A DNA stretch of 26,289 bases, taken from assembly GCA_045660745.1 (NCBI GenBank), contig JAZREJ010000028.1, forward strand, positions 1 to 26,289, written 5' to 3'. Origin of the DNA: RGIG6353 sp045660745 (GTDB lineage: Bacteria > Bacillota > Clostridia > Oscillospirales > SIG627). Positions within the stretch are counted from its first letter, which is position 1. Each line of letters starts with the position of its first letter. The notes under the pieces were generated by a model, which had not been told where the DNA came from, did not search any database, and worked only from the letters and a program-made list of their open reading frames with translations. The position numbers and the translations under genes were made by a program. Below, one piece after another: positions 14,808-22,064 of the stretch.

Positions 14808-16040
14808 TTAGGGCAGAGTCTTGTAATAAGCAAGTCTCATACCGATAGTATTACCGATAATGTCGCGTCCGTAGTATACGCTTGTGCGGAACATGCCTCC
14901 GCAGGCATATATGTGATCATACCAGTTTCCGCCTCGACAGGGGAACTGCTCCACTGCTTTGTTCGGTCCCCAGAAAACGTCGTTACCGTAAGGTGCACCC
15001 GTCGGTTCTCTTTCGGGACAAATGCCAAGCTCGATAAGTATCTGAGGCATCTTATCAACACCGTCTCCGAGAGTTATGTCTCTCACGGGACAGCAACGCT
15101 TTTCCTCCGTGTGAGAGGTGATTCTTGTTGATACCACCCAATGCCCGTCAATAAAGTCAAGCTTTACGCTGTTGGCATCTCCCGGGGACGTAAGAGTGCC
15201 GTCGGGTAGGATTGCTCTCCAAAGAGGCGAGGAATATGACATATCGCATCCGTTTTCCATGGTGTCGGCATTTGGAATTATCTGTAATTCACCGTTGCAG
15301 AAGCGGAAGCCTGAGCACCATTCAAAAACGTTACCGCAGAGGTCTGCGATTCCGTCGGGGCGGTGATTATGAAACCATGTGAGAGGTCCTGAGCCTGTCA
15401 GCGTGTGTCCTGTTGCCTCTTTGCCGTCAAGCTTTGTGAGTGTTGCGGCAAGTCCGCGGCTTTCAGCGTTGTCCCCGAACTGACCGTAATTTGTGTTACC
15501 CTCGGGTATGGTCCCGTTCTTTTTGCACCAAAGAGAGAGCGCTCCCCATAACGAATAAGGGGTAATACCCCAGCCTCTTCCTTTGAGCGAACACATACGT
15601 GCACTGTCGTCAAAATTAAAGCAGGTTGCGGGATCCTTGTTCGGAAGACTGTAGGCGCGTCCGTACTTTATAACACTTATGTACTTTCCGACAGCCACCG
15701 TGTCGTACTCTTTTCCTTTGACAATGAATGCGGGATGGGTGCGGGAGTCGAGTCCGTTTGACAGGTCGCGCGAATTCATTCGCGGTATGAGTACCATGAC
15801 CGAGGGGAGTCCCACGTCATCGAGTATGACAGTGTTGGTGCCGCCTGACAAAGACTCAACCGCAAGCTTAAAATCCTCGTAACAGTCGCTTGATTTTATA
15901 TTTTTGCAAAATTCGAGATTCCTTGCACGGATTATTTCAGCCGCCTCACGGGATTCACTGCCGTCGGGGGCTAAAAAGTCGTATAATATTCCTTTTTCAG
16001 CACGGAGTCTTGCATCGTCCTTCATGAAAATACTTGCCAT
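14808..16040 (-). CDS. C-type-lectin / FGE-sulfatase-like protein, possible retroelement target
   Basis: The 410-residue product has no signal peptide. After an N-terminal region of about 75 residues it has PSVMVLIPRM, HPAFIVKGKE, GRAYSLPNKDP, KGRGWGITPYSLWGALSLWC, GNTNYG, GNVFEW and a C-terminal RGGNW (369-373) ... IGMRLAY. This is the formylglycine-generating-enzyme-type C-lectin fold. By hand alignment to FGE, only the second catalytic Cys is kept (C380); the first is Asp375, so true FGE activity is unlikely. The overall pattern is what I recall from phage and clostridial target proteins of diversity-generating retroelements, whose variable region is exactly this C-terminus. No reverse transcriptase or template repeat is in the window. 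The start ATG 16040 has AAGGAG upstream. An N-terminal or ligand-binding role is unknown. Confidence 0.8.
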   Translation of the reverse strand: MASIFMKDDARLRAEKGILYDFLAPDGSESREAAEIIRARNLEFCKNIKSSDCYEDFKLAVESLSGGTNTVILDDVGLPSVMVLIPRMNSRDLSNGLDSRTHPAFIVKGKEYDTVAVGKYISVIKYGRAYSLPNKDPATCFNFDDSARMCSLKGRGWGITPYSLWGALSLWCKKNGTIPEGNTNYGQFGDNAESRGLAATLTKLDGKEATGHTLTGSGPLTWFHNHRPDGIADLCGNVFEWCSGFRFCNGELQIIPNADTMENGCDMSYSSPLWRAILPDGTLTSPGDANSVKLDFIDGHWVVSTRITSHTEEKRCCPVRDITLGDGVDKMPQILIELGICPEREPTGAPYGNDVFWGPNKAVEQFPCRGGNWYDHIYACGGMFRTSVYYGRDIIGNTIGMRLAYYKTLP

Positions 16041-16060
16041 AATATCACTCCTTTTTTATT

Positions 16061-16136
16061 ACTGAGGAAATTGCATCGCAATTTGTGTGTAACGCAAAAG
16101 TCATCCTTGAAAATTGTGAGCGCAGGCGACTTTTTT
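16061..16136 (+). repeat. Dispersed intergenic element, copy B
   Basis: This is the partner of copy A (141-243). Hairpin one is AAATTGC-ATC-GCAATTT (16068-16084). Hairpin two is AAAAGTC (16096-16102) / GACTTTT (16128-16134) around the conserved 19-base core (16104-16122). It lies in the 5' leader of the minus-strand FGE-like gene, since that gene's promoter is at 16139-16167. It could therefore act there as an RNA structure. Confidence 0.6.
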
Positions 16137-16138
16137 CT

Positions 16139-16167
16139 ATTTTATCATAAGTTCTGCTTTTTTTCAA
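16139..16167 (-). promoter_or_regulatory. Promoter of the FGE-like gene
   Basis: On the minus strand, TTGAAA (16167-16162), a 17-nt spacer and TAAAAT (16144-16139) with a TGA extension predict a start near 16131. The ~90-nt leader then contains the whole of repeat copy B. Confidence 0.75.
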
Positions 16168-16213
16168 TAAAAACAAAAATATTCATATTTTTTCAAAAAT
16201 TGATTATTTACTA

Positions 16214-16241
16214 TTGATTTTTTATTTTTAAATGGTATAAT
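16214..16241 (+). promoter_or_regulatory. Promoter of the DUF1846 gene
   Basis: TTGATT (16214-16219), a 16-nt spacer and TATAAT (16236-16241) with TGG extension predict a start near 16248. Confidence 0.8.
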
Positions 16242-16250
16242 GTACATAGG

Positions 16251-16299
16251 GCACTGTGTGCAAAGGAACGCCACCGAATGGGGGCGTTTTGATTTTTTT
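16251..16299 (+). promoter_or_regulatory. Terminator-like leader (possible attenuator)
   Basis: Between promoter and start codon lie a small hairpin GCAC-TGT-GTGC (16251-16261) and a second stem AACGCC-A-CC / GG-G-GGCGTT (16267-16288, one internal mismatch, GAAT loop), running into TTGATTTTTTT. This has the form of an intrinsic terminator inside a 5' leader, 17 nt before the ATG. No known riboswitch class is recognised. Confidence 0.55.
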
Positions 16300-16315
16300 G
16301 AGAAAGGTCACGAAA

Positions 16316-17803
16316 ATGTACAGAATCGGATTTGATAACGACAAATATATATCAATGCAGTCTCAGAAGATACGCGACAGAATAAATGCTTTTGGCGGAA
16401 AGCTGTATCTTGAGTTTGGCGGAAAGCTGTTTGATGACTTTCACGCATCTCGCGTGCTTCCCGGATTCGAGCCTGACAGTAAGGTCAAGATGCTTCTTGA
16501 GCTTCGTGACTCAGCCGAGATAGTTATTGTTATAAGTGCCGATGCTATCGAAAAAAATAAGCGCCGCGGTGACCTCGGAATCACCTATGACCTCGATGCA
16601 CTCCGCCTTATAGACGCCTTTCGCGGAATAGGTCTGTACGTCGGAAGTGTTGTAATATCTCATTTTCGCTCACAGCCGACGGCTATTGCGTTTGAAAAGC
16701 GCCTTGCCGCTCTCGGAATCAAGACCTACCGTCATTACATAATTCCCGATTACCCCGCGAACATTCCCTTCATCGTATCGGATGAGGGCTTTGGCGCAAA
16801 TGATTATATAGAGACCGAAAGAAGCCTTGTAGTGGTTACAGCACCCGGTCCCGGAAGCGGAAAGATGGCTACCTGTCTTTCACAGCTTTATCATGACCAT
16901 AAGCGCGGTATCAGTGCGGGATATGCAAAGTTTGAGACCTTCCCCATTTGGAATATACCGCTCAGTCATCCCGTGAATCTTGCATACGAGGCGGCAACCG
17001 CTGACCTTGATGACGTTAATATGATAGACCCGTATCATCTTGAAGCGTACGGCGAGACTACGGTAAACTATAACCGCGACGTTGAGATTTTCCCTGTGCT
17101 CCGTGCAATGTTTGAAAAGATATCGGGTGACTGTCCTTATAAGAGCCCCACCGATATGGGAGTCAACATGGTTGGCAGCTGTATATTTGATGATGAGGCT
17201 GTAAGGGATGCCGCAAAGCAGGAGATAATTCGCAGATTTTACCGTGCCTCTTGTTCACTCAGACAGGGAATGAGCGAACAGAGTGAGGTTACAAAGCTTG
17301 AGCTTATAATGAATAAGCTTGGTATAACAAAGGATATGCGCCCTGTAGTTGAGATGTCTCTTAAGAAGGCAGAGCAAACGGGGGCTCCCGCTGTTGCTAT
17401 TCAAATGCCTGACGGATGTGTCATTACAGGCAAGACTTCATCCCTCCTCGGAGCGTCAGCCGCCGCAATACTTAATGCTTTAAAGCATCTTGCCGGAATC
17501 GCAGATGATATTACTCTTATCTCTCCCGCAGTAATCGAGCCTATCCAAGAGCTTAAAACGAAGGTGATGGGTAATCATAACCCGAGGCTTCATACCGACG
17601 AGATACTTATTGCGCTTTCAATTTCTGCTGTAACAAGTCCCACAGCGGCTCTTGCAATGAAGCAGATAGAAAAGCTTCGTCTTTGTGAAGCGCATTCGAC
17701 GGTTATTCTTTCGCGAGTTGACGAAAACGTGTTCCAGAAGCTTGGCGTTAATATCACTTGCGAGCCTCAGTATCAGACAAAGAAGCTTTATCATAACAGA
17801 TAA
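16316..17803 (+). CDS. UPF0371 / DUF1846 family protein
   Basis: The 495-residue cytoplasmic protein has the length and sequence pattern of the UPF0371/DUF1846 family: it opens YRIGFDNDKYISMQSQKIRDR, and contains KLYLEFGGKLFDD, FEPDSK, a glycine-rich loop APGPGSGKMATCLSQLYHD, FETFPIWN, HPVNLAYEAAT, the MGVNMVG segment and KTSSLLGASAA. The glycine-rich loop looks nucleotide-binding but is not a canonical Walker A. The cellular role is unknown; structures exist from structural genomics. The start ATG 16316 follows AAAGG. An upstream in-frame GTG would begin within the leader hairpin and is rejected. The gene is monocistronic, behind a possible attenuator. Confidence 0.9.
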   Translation: MYRIGFDNDKYISMQSQKIRDRINAFGGKLYLEFGGKLFDDFHASRVLPGFEPDSKVKMLLELRDSAEIVIVISADAIEKNKRRGDLGITYDLDALRLIDAFRGIGLYVGSVVISHFRSQPTAIAFEKRLAALGIKTYRHYIIPDYPANIPFIVSDEGFGANDYIETERSLVVVTAPGPGSGKMATCLSQLYHDHKRGISAGYAKFETFPIWNIPLSHPVNLAYEAATADLDDVNMIDPYHLEAYGETTVNYNRDVEIFPVLRAMFEKISGDCPYKSPTDMGVNMVGSCIFDDEAVRDAAKQEIIRRFYRASCSLRQGMSEQSEVTKLELIMNKLGITKDMRPVVEMSLKKAEQTGAPAVAIQMPDGCVITGKTSSLLGASAAAILNALKHLAGIADDITLISPAVIEPIQELKTKVMGNHNPRLHTDEILIALSISAVTSPTAALAMKQIEKLRLCEAHSTVILSRVDENVFQKLGVNITCEPQYQTKKLYHNR

Positions 17804-17805
17804 AT

Positions 17806-17842
17806 AAAACGTGGAAAAAGCAATGCTTTTTCCACGTTTTTT
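17806..17842 (+). terminator. Terminator of the DUF1846 gene
   Basis: A perfect 16-bp stem AAAACGTGGAAAAAGC (17806-17821) / GCTTTTTCCACGTTTT (17825-17840) with a 3-nt loop continues into TT. It starts 2 nt after the stop. Confidence 0.88.
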
Positions 17843-18072
17843 GTCCCATAGAACCTCACATTAAACAAGCTCGCCGTTTTACTTTGCATGAACGATATTA
17901 CGTTACCATAGGCGAGAGCTGATGCTACTATAGCCTCTTTTTTTGTGAATGGGTATATCGCAGAGAGTTTTTGTAACTCTAAATTAAAGGGCTTAATTTA
18001 GAGAATTTGTGTATTTTCCACAATTTTTTGCTTCAAAATTTGTTTTCTACAGGGGGCTAAAATAAACGTATT
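17843..18072. other. Non-coding stretch with hairpins
   Basis: No frame with a ribosome site is seen between the DUF1846 terminator and the solute-binding-protein promoter. Structures present: CTCGCC (17870-17875) pairing with GGCGAG (17911-17916), enclosing AACG-ATATTA-CGTT (17891-17904); an imperfect stem ending AGCCTCTTTTTTT (to about 17944); and an isolated perfect 11-bp hairpin CTCTAAATTAA-AGGGC-TTAATTTAGAG (17977-18003). The first set could be a small structured RNA with its own terminator; no known family is recognised. Confidence 0.4.
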
Positions 18073-18115
18073 ATTTGTCAAGTCAATTGACAAATGTCTT
18101 TTTTTATGCTAAAAT
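18073..18115 (+). promoter_or_regulatory. Promoter and operator of the solute-binding protein
   Basis: Consensus TTGACA (18087-18092), a 17-nt spacer and TAAAAT (18110-18115) form a strong promoter. The inverted repeat ATTTGTCAA-GTCAA-TTGACAAAT (18073-18095, 9-bp arms) covers the -35 box, which is the position expected for a repressor operator. Confidence 0.8.
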
Positions 18116-18148
18116 ATCAACAGCAACACAAAACGAAAGGAGATACAT

Positions 18149-19618
18149 ATGAAAAGAATAATATCAATGATTTTAGCCGTTCTTATGCTTATTTCCACAG
18201 CAACTCTTCTTATCGCCTGCGGAGGCGGAGAAGCCGAGGGCGGTTCATCGGGCGAGGTCAAGCATTACGAGGAGGATTCTATATTCTACGAGAGAAGCCT
18301 TGTTTCCGACGACCTTCCCGAGAAGGATTTCGGCGGACGACCTTTCCGCATAGCGGCATATTCTCAGGGAGAAGTAGTGGTTTCTGAAGAAAAGCGAAAT
18401 CAGGGTGACCTTATCCAGGACGCTAGAGTTGCCCGTACACAAGCGGTCGAAAACCGCTTCAACACTAAGGTTGAGATCGTGTATGGCGGTACCTACACAG
18501 AGGTAGATAACTATGCCACAAAGACCATTCTTGCGGGTAATGATGAATTTGACCTTCTTTTCGGAATGGTAATGTCAACAGGCGGTCTTGTTTTGAAGAA
18601 GCTCTTCCTTAACTGGTATGATATTGAGCATATTGATTTTTCAAAGCCGTGGTGGTATTCCTCAAATTCCAATGAGCTTACCTACAACGGTAAAAACCTT
18701 GTAGCAATCTCTCATCTTAACTCTACTGCTGTCACCGGTGCGTACTGCTTGTTCTTTAATAAGAATCTTGCCGCAACCTACGAGCTTGGTGATCTTTATT
18801 CCATCGTTCTTGACGGAAAGTGGACCTTTGATAAGCTTGCCGAAATGGTAAAGGATATCTATTCCGATGACGGTAACGATAAGCGCGACGAAAATGACTT
18901 TTACGGATTTGCTCAGCCTCAGGGTACTCCCATAAATTCTTATCTCTGGGCTTTTGATAATCCTATCGTATCACCTGATGCAGACGGTGTTCCTCAAATA
19001 TCTGTTAAGACAGATAAGATCGACTCCATTATGCAGGACCTTTACGATTTCTGCTATAATAACGAGGGTGTATATTATGATCCCACTCTTTCCAACGAGA
19101 AGAGCATTCACGCATCTCTTTTCTATTCCAAGAGAGCTGTGTTTATGATGAACCCTATTTCTACTGCAACCGGTGAAAATCTGCGTAACTTTGAAGATGA
19201 ATACGGTATGCTTCCTCTTCCGAAGTACACAGAGAGTCAGACGAGCTATAAGACGATGGTTGGCGGACATCACTCTTGCCTTGCAGTACCTAAGACCTGC
19301 CGCGATACCGAGTTTGTCGGAATTATAACCGAGGCGCTCTCGGCAGAAAGCTGGAAGACGCTTACACCTACAATTTATGAGATAGCTCTTAAGACAAGAT
19401 ATCTGCGTGACTCTGAATCCAAGGTAGTACTGGATATGATCATTGAAGGAACAATCTTTGACTTTGGCTCTGTTTACGATAACTGGAAGGGCTTTGCTTT
19501 CATGGTAAGTCAGATGATGGGAAGCGGTCAGTCGAATTTCCAGTCTTATTTCGATTCGAAATACAAAGCAGCAAGACTTCACTACAAGCAAGTAGTAAAG
19601 GCTATGGATAAAGTATAA
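18149..19618 (+). CDS. Extracellular solute-binding lipoprotein (family 1-like)
   Basis: The 489-residue product begins with a lipoprotein signal: MKR, a hydrophobic core, then lipobox LLIAC with the lipidated Cys at residue 24, and a Gly/Ser-rich tether. The mature domain has features of ABC-transporter sugar-binding proteins (QAVENRFNTKVEI, NDEFDLLFG, NGKNLVAISH, DGKWTFDKLAEMVKDI, FYSKRAVFMMNP, YGMLPLPKY). It would be tethered outside the membrane and deliver a sugar or oligosaccharide to permeases. No permease gene follows: a terminator comes right after, so it is an orphan whose partners must lie elsewhere. The start ATG 18149 has AAAGGAG upstream. The adjoining glycosidase operon suggests a glycan-derived ligand. 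Confidence 0.9.
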   Translation: MKRIISMILAVLMLISTATLLIACGGGEAEGGSSGEVKHYEEDSIFYERSLVSDDLPEKDFGGRPFRIAAYSQGEVVVSEEKRNQGDLIQDARVARTQAVENRFNTKVEIVYGGTYTEVDNYATKTILAGNDEFDLLFGMVMSTGGLVLKKLFLNWYDIEHIDFSKPWWYSSNSNELTYNGKNLVAISHLNSTAVTGAYCLFFNKNLAATYELGDLYSIVLDGKWTFDKLAEMVKDIYSDDGNDKRDENDFYGFAQPQGTPINSYLWAFDNPIVSPDADGVPQISVKTDKIDSIMQDLYDFCYNNEGVYYDPTLSNEKSIHASLFYSKRAVFMMNPISTATGENLRNFEDEYGMLPLPKYTESQTSYKTMVGGHHSCLAVPKTCRDTEFVGIITEALSAESWKTLTPTIYEIALKTRYLRDSESKVVLDMIIEGTIFDFGSVYDNWKGFAFMVSQMMGSGQSNFQSYFDSKYKAARLHYKQVVKAMDKV

Positions 19619-19630
19619 AGTATAAAAACA

Positions 19631-19665
19631 AAAAGATCTCCGTGATTTTTACGGAGATCTTTTTT
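19631..19665. terminator. Bidirectional terminator between convergent genes
   Basis: A perfect 13-bp stem AAAAGATCTCCGT (19631-19643) / ACGGAGATCTTTT (19651-19663) with a 7-nt loop and flanking A and T runs can end both the solute-binding-protein transcript and the minus-strand operon. Confidence 0.88.
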
Positions 19666-19687
19666 GTTGAAGGTGTACGAAGTGTTA

Positions 19688-20710
19688 TTAGATTTCGTCT
19701 TCAAAATATGCGCGTGTGTTTGCGTGGCGTCCCTCGGCATCCTCTACTGTAAGTCTTACATAGCCGTAGTCCTCGGGGAGGTCAAAGACGGCACTTGTAA
19801 TACACTCACCGTTTTCTCCGTATACACAGCTTGAGTATCTTTGCTCTGTGGAGATATATATTCTCTTCGCCTCGGAGGAAGTAACGTAAAGCTTTCCATC
19901 CTCTATATAAAGCGAGTGTATCTCAGGTCCTTGGGAAGCGTACATATCGCCTTTTAGCATCGCATCGGTTACAGTCTTGTAATCGAGCTTTTCGGCTCTT
20001 ATAACCGTGAAAGCACCGAAGGAATCGTGTTCGGGCTTGTCTCCTCGGTTGTGGTTATCGTCAGCACCTATACAGTAAATTCTCTCTCCGCCACGCAGTA
20101 TCTGGTCATAGATATAGGGATTGTAGTCCTCATATCCCGCCTCATAGCATCCGTAGTTACACATTTCCACAGCGTGCATTCCGTGATAGTTTAAGAACTG
20201 CTCACTGGTCTCCATGGACCAGGAGGGATGGTTGTAGGTAACGAAGAAGCCTTCCTTACGGCACTCCTCCATGAATCGGCTGATGACTTCGGGCGAATAG
20301 AAAAACTCAAATTCGGGCTTTTCCTTATCGTATATCACCCAATCCACCGCGGGCTTGTTGTAGTGCTTCCAATGGTCGATACCCTTTTGATTGTAGCAGG
20401 GTTGGACAAGATTGTCGGGATCAAGAGCAATCACGCATATGTGACAGGTGCGGATGGTCTTTGTGGTTTTGTCCTTTGCTGCTTGCACTATACCCGCTTC
20501 ATAACCTCGCAGAGCGAGAAATTTGTCGTCTGACAATTTTTTATGGTGGTCTATCATCATGGAGTGGTCGGTGTAGGCAACAATGGAATAGCCTCTCTTG
20601 GAATACTCTTCTTTGATTTGCTCGGGCGTCCATTGCCCGTCGGAAATCGTTGAGTGACAGTGGAGGTTTGCCTTATAAGAGTTTGTATTGGGGAGAAGGT
20701 ATTTTTTCAT
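19688..20710 (-). CDS. PHP-domain metal-dependent hydrolase
   Basis: The 340-residue protein has PHP-superfamily metal motifs: H17 and H19 in NLHCHS, D48 and H49 in YTDHS, an Asn-His-Pro (TYNHPSW) and a late D-D-N-H (GADDNHNRGD). PHP enzymes are usually trinuclear phosphoesterases, with histidinol phosphatase and PHP nucleases as relatives. The C-terminal ~80 residues look like a beta-rich domain. The start ATG 20710 lies 1 nt after the stop of the upstream glycosidase gene, so translation is coupled; an in-frame GTG at 20722 would overlap that gene and lacks a better ribosome site. Being third in a GH39-like operon, a role in handling a phosphorylated sugar or glycan is inferred, not shown. 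Confidence 0.85.
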   Translation of the reverse strand: MKKYLLPNTNSYKANLHCHSTISDGQWTPEQIKEEYSKRGYSIVAYTDHSMMIDHHKKLSDDKFLALRGYEAGIVQAAKDKTTKTIRTCHICVIALDPDNLVQPCYNQKGIDHWKHYNKPAVDWVIYDKEKPEFEFFYSPEVISRFMEECRKEGFFVTYNHPSWSMETSEQFLNYHGMHAVEMCNYGCYEAGYEDYNPYIYDQILRGGERIYCIGADDNHNRGDKPEHDSFGAFTVIRAEKLDYKTVTDAMLKGDMYASQGPEIHSLYIEDGKLYVTSSEAKRIYISTEQRYSSCVYGENGECITSAVFDLPEDYGYVRLTVEDAEGRHANTRAYFEDEI

Positions 20711-20711
20711 T

Positions 20712-22019
20712 CTATTTCTCACAAATCATTAGAATAGTGTGTACTTTCATATTGAATTCGGTGTTGTCGGTAGTTTTTACAAGCTCTGCGTGGTGCTCGT
20801 TGCTTACTTCATAAACGTCGAAGGCGGCGTTTCTTCCGATGTCAAGAGCCACCGTCTTGTCGGGAGAGGAGTCATCGTCCGAGTAATAGGTGATAATTAC
20901 CTTTACCTTGCCGTTTTCATCAACACCCGAAAGCACGTAGATCTGCCCATCATTGGTGGTATATTCAACGTCCTTTAAATCGTAAAACTCTCCGTACCAC
21001 TTGAAGGGATAATACCCTTTAAGCTCCTTATAGGTGTAAAAGTCCCACATACCGTTGAAGGCGCACATACGCGCATCGTAATACATGAGCATATCAATGC
21101 TTGAACGCTCTGCGGCTGACATACAAGCCATCGTAAAGGCAGCACCCTTCACCCCACGTATCATTTCAATCGAATAAGGGAATTTATCGGACCAGTTTTC
21201 AATATAGTTCCATTCGTTGAGTATGGACTCGGCACTCTCGTATCCGTTGTTGTCCATCATCTGGCGGTAGGTCTTTGCATCCTCTATCATTGCATAAGGC
21301 TCGTTGCAGTAGATGTGCCAGGAGAAGAAGTCGAGGGGAACTTGTCTTTTTGACATTTCCTCAAGAAATTCATTTGCCCACCAGCTCCTTCCCGCAAGTG
21401 CGGGACCACCGATTTTCAGCTCGGGGAAGCACTTCTTTAAGTGCTTTGCGGTTGCCTCGAACAGGTCGAAGAACTGCGCTCTCGTTCCTGCCCAGGTGCG
21501 CTTGTAGGAGTCCTCCTCAAGGTCGAGGTCGGGCTCGTTCCAAATCTCCCAGTAGGGCATATCGTGGGTAAAGCCGTTTGCCCACCCTTTCGTATAATGG
21601 CGGATTATATGCTCACATACAACCGCCCATTTGTGAAAGTCTGCGGGCGGGTATATGTTGTATTTCTTTATGTAATGCTCTATCTTCTGACCGAGACGGT
21701 AGAAGGTCTTTGTGCCTGCATCGAGCGTTATTAGTATATATTCATCCGTACAAGCAAAATCGTAGGAATCAGGGTCGTAGGGATTAGCATTGAAATCGGG
21801 AAAAATTGCCGATATGTCAACAGTGTGCTCTCCGCCGTATATTGCCGCAAAGGCTGCATCATGGTTTCTTGCAAAAGGAATGCGTGCTGCTTTGTAGGAA
21901 TTAAAGTTCGACCTAGGCTGATCTGCCGCGTGTCTCTTACAGCTGGGACCGTTGTTAACGGCGTTTAAAGGCTTGAAAGCTCCAAGAATTCTTTCGGGGT
22001 TTATTTTAATTGTACTCAT
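20712..22019 (-). CDS. GH39-like glycoside hydrolase (second of tandem pair)
   Basis: The 435-residue (beta/alpha)8 glycosidase has clan GH-A catalytic residues: acid/base E162 in WEIWNEPDL and probable nucleophile E269 in ESILNEWNY, the pattern of GH39 beta-xylosidases and relatives. A C-terminal beta-sandwich-like part follows (about 340-435). There is no signal peptide, so it should act in the cytoplasm on imported oligosaccharides. The start ATG 22019 has AGGTGAT upstream. It is paralogous to the gene before it (both exactly 435 residues), with long identical DNA tracts. The exact sugar specificity cannot be read; xylosides are only one possibility. Confidence 0.85.
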   Translation of the reverse strand: MSTIKINPERILGAFKPLNAVNNGPSCKRHAADQPRSNFNSYKAARIPFARNHDAAFAAIYGGEHTVDISAIFPDFNANPYDPDSYDFACTDEYILITLDAGTKTFYRLGQKIEHYIKKYNIYPPADFHKWAVVCEHIIRHYTKGWANGFTHDMPYWEIWNEPDLDLEEDSYKRTWAGTRAQFFDLFEATAKHLKKCFPELKIGGPALAGRSWWANEFLEEMSKRQVPLDFFSWHIYCNEPYAMIEDAKTYRQMMDNNGYESAESILNEWNYIENWSDKFPYSIEMIRGVKGAAFTMACMSAAERSSIDMLMYYDARMCAFNGMWDFYTYKELKGYYPFKWYGEFYDLKDVEYTTNDGQIYVLSGVDENGKVKVIITYYSDDDSSPDKTVALDIGRNAAFDVYEVSNEHHAELVKTTDNTEFNMKVHTILMICEK

Positions 22020-22064
22020 GATATCTCATCACCTCAATTTGATTTTATATGTTTTTTGAAAATA

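Noticed and set aside
14808..16040. Active formylglycine-generating enzyme
   Set aside because: By hand alignment one of the two catalytic cysteines is replaced by Asp375, and no sulfatase gene is nearby.
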